Assembly (NCBI RefSeq): GCF_900111345.1 | Contig: NZ_FOGY01000001.1 | Span: forward strand, 496,001 to 560,000 | Origin: Psychrobacillus sp. OK032 | GTDB taxonomy: Bacteria > Bacillota > Bacilli > Bacillales_A > Planococcaceae | Length of the DNA: 64,000 nt | Reading direction: 5' to 3' | Part shown: positions 63,460 through 64,000 of the stretch, piece by piece | How the letters are laid out: each line of letters begins with the position of its first letter | Numbering within the stretch: position 1 is the first letter of the stretch | The notes under the pieces: generated by a model | The model's database searches: none | What the model saw: the letters and a program-made list of their open reading frames with translations, nothing else | What the model was told of the DNA's origin: nothing | Translations under genes and position numbers: made by a program

Positions 63460-64000
63460 ATGTTACATTCTATTAAGAAAATGATTTCTGGTGAAGTCAT
63501 TGAGTTAAAGCAACTTAAAAAAATAGTATCTAAGATTAATGCCTTGGAAGATTCATTTACAAATAAAACAGATATAGAGCTTCAAACATATACAACTAAT
63601 TTTCGTGAACAACTAAATAACGGAGCAACACCAGAAGAAATTATGTTAGAAGCATTTGCTGTCGTTCGAGAAGCTTCCAAACGTGTGTTAGGGATGCGAC
63701 ACTATGACGCACAGTTAATGGGTGGCGCAGTATTAACACAATCTCAAATTGCCCAAATGCAAACAGGAGAAGGTAAAACATTAGTTGCAACACTACCTGC
63801 GTATGTGATGGCTCTACACGGTAAAGGAACGCATATTATTACAGCGAATGAATATTTGGCAAGTCGAGATTTTGAGCAAATGAAGCCACTATTTGAGTTT
63901 TTAGGCTTAACAGTCGGTTTAAATATTTCCGGATTAGAAAATGATGAAAAACAAGCTGCCTATAACTGTGACATTACATATGGTACTGGAACGGAGTTTG
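63460..64000 (+). CDS. secA2: Accessory preprotein translocase ATPase SecA2 (5' part)
   Basis: About 180 residues are visible, truncated by the window edge. SecA hallmarks are present: [20 protein letters not shown], the Walker A loop [21 protein letters not shown] and [10 protein letters not shown]. The N-terminus ([20 protein letters not shown]) and the TGTEF form resemble the SecA2 of Bacillus anthracis (which has GIGTEF) more than housekeeping SecA, where NNEF is usual. SecA2 exports a small set of surface proteins, often encoded next to it. The ATG at 63460 has AGGGAGA seven bases upstream; an in-frame ATG at 63454 is too close to it. Confidence 0.88.
   Translation, partial: MLHSIKKMISGEVIELKQLKKIVSKINALEDSFTNKTDIELQTYTTNFREQLNNGATPEEIMLEAFAVVREASKRVLGMRHYDAQLMGGAVLTQSQIAQMQTGEGKTLVATLPAYVMALHGKGTHIITANEYLASRDFEQMKPLFEFLGLTVGLNISGLENDEKQAAYNCDITYGTGTEF

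Noticed and set aside
1-64000. tRNA, rRNA, riboswitch or prophage attachment sites
   Set aside because: No tRNA-like cloverleaf, rRNA segment, recognisable riboswitch core or integrase gene was seen when reading both strands.

Overview
The window looks like a chromosomal segment of a low-GC, motile, Gram-positive member of the Bacillales. The order degV-comFA-comFC-yvyF-flgM-flgN-flgK-flgL-yviE-fliW-csrA-hag, followed by flaG-fliD-fliS-fliT, matches the Bacillus subtilis late flagellar region. The degSU-yvyE block, a lytABC-like autolysin operon with an LCP gene, tagO and a SecA2-type translocase also fit. A Planococcaceae-type relative (Psychrobacillus, Sporosarcina, Lysinibacillus) is my inference from the whole set; the sequence does not prove it. 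Almost all genes lie on the minus strand.

Layout. 1-1.2 kb: the 5' end of an unknown gene, then mostly non-coding sequence with a decayed holin-like type I toxin locus. 1.2-2.2 kb: intracellular subtilisin IspA (+). 2.5-6.8 kb: two paralogous chemoreceptors and a LysM-NlpC/P60 endopeptidase. 6.9-10.1 kb: flagellar cap and chaperone genes under a sigma-D-type promoter. 10.2-11.7 kb: decaying DNA with a flagellin lacking its N-terminal half, an IS4-type transposase fragment and an Rpn nuclease fragment. 11.9-18.8 kb: an AT-rich glycosylation island (DUF6270, nucleotidyltransferase-HAD fusion, glycosyltransferase-glycerophosphotransferase fusion, glycosyltransferase-TPR). 19-28 kb: hag and the late flagellar/competence operon. 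28-33.9 kb: lipoprotein, NERD protein, degSU, yvyE and a CAP-domain protein. 34.7-41 kb: SpoIID/LytB, SH3b protein, seven-SH3b amidase and LytR. 41-57.6 kb: a Wzx/Wzy-type polysaccharide cluster. 57.8-63.2 kb: a small unknown protein, a NAGPA phosphodiester glycosidase and a beta-propeller protein. 63.4 kb to the end: the start of secA2 (+).

How the genes work together. FlgM, FliW and CsrA control when and how much flagellin is made. The hag leader carries a stem-loop presenting GGA, the expected CsrA target. The island between hag and flaG probably decorates flagellin, and its chemistry looks teichoic-acid-like. The polysaccharide cluster holds all five enzymes for UDP-2,3-diacetamido-2,3-dideoxymannuronic acid (WbpA, WbpB, WbpE, WbpD and WbpI types). 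It also has TagO, Wzx, Wzy, Wzz-like, three glycosyltransferases, GalU and an LCP ligase. A uronic-acid-containing wall polymer or capsule linked to peptidoglycan is the likely product.

Most unusual signal. Three intergenic arrays (2236-2434, 29778-29990, 39803-39922) contain 26 copies of a short motif, AATCGCAAGATA-like, each followed by about 9 variable bases. The repeats are in register at exactly 21 bp (two exceptions: 18 and 29). All three have the same orientation, and each lies just beyond the terminator of a leftward gene. I know of no described element of this kind. Several other structured intergenic repeats occur as pairs or single copies.
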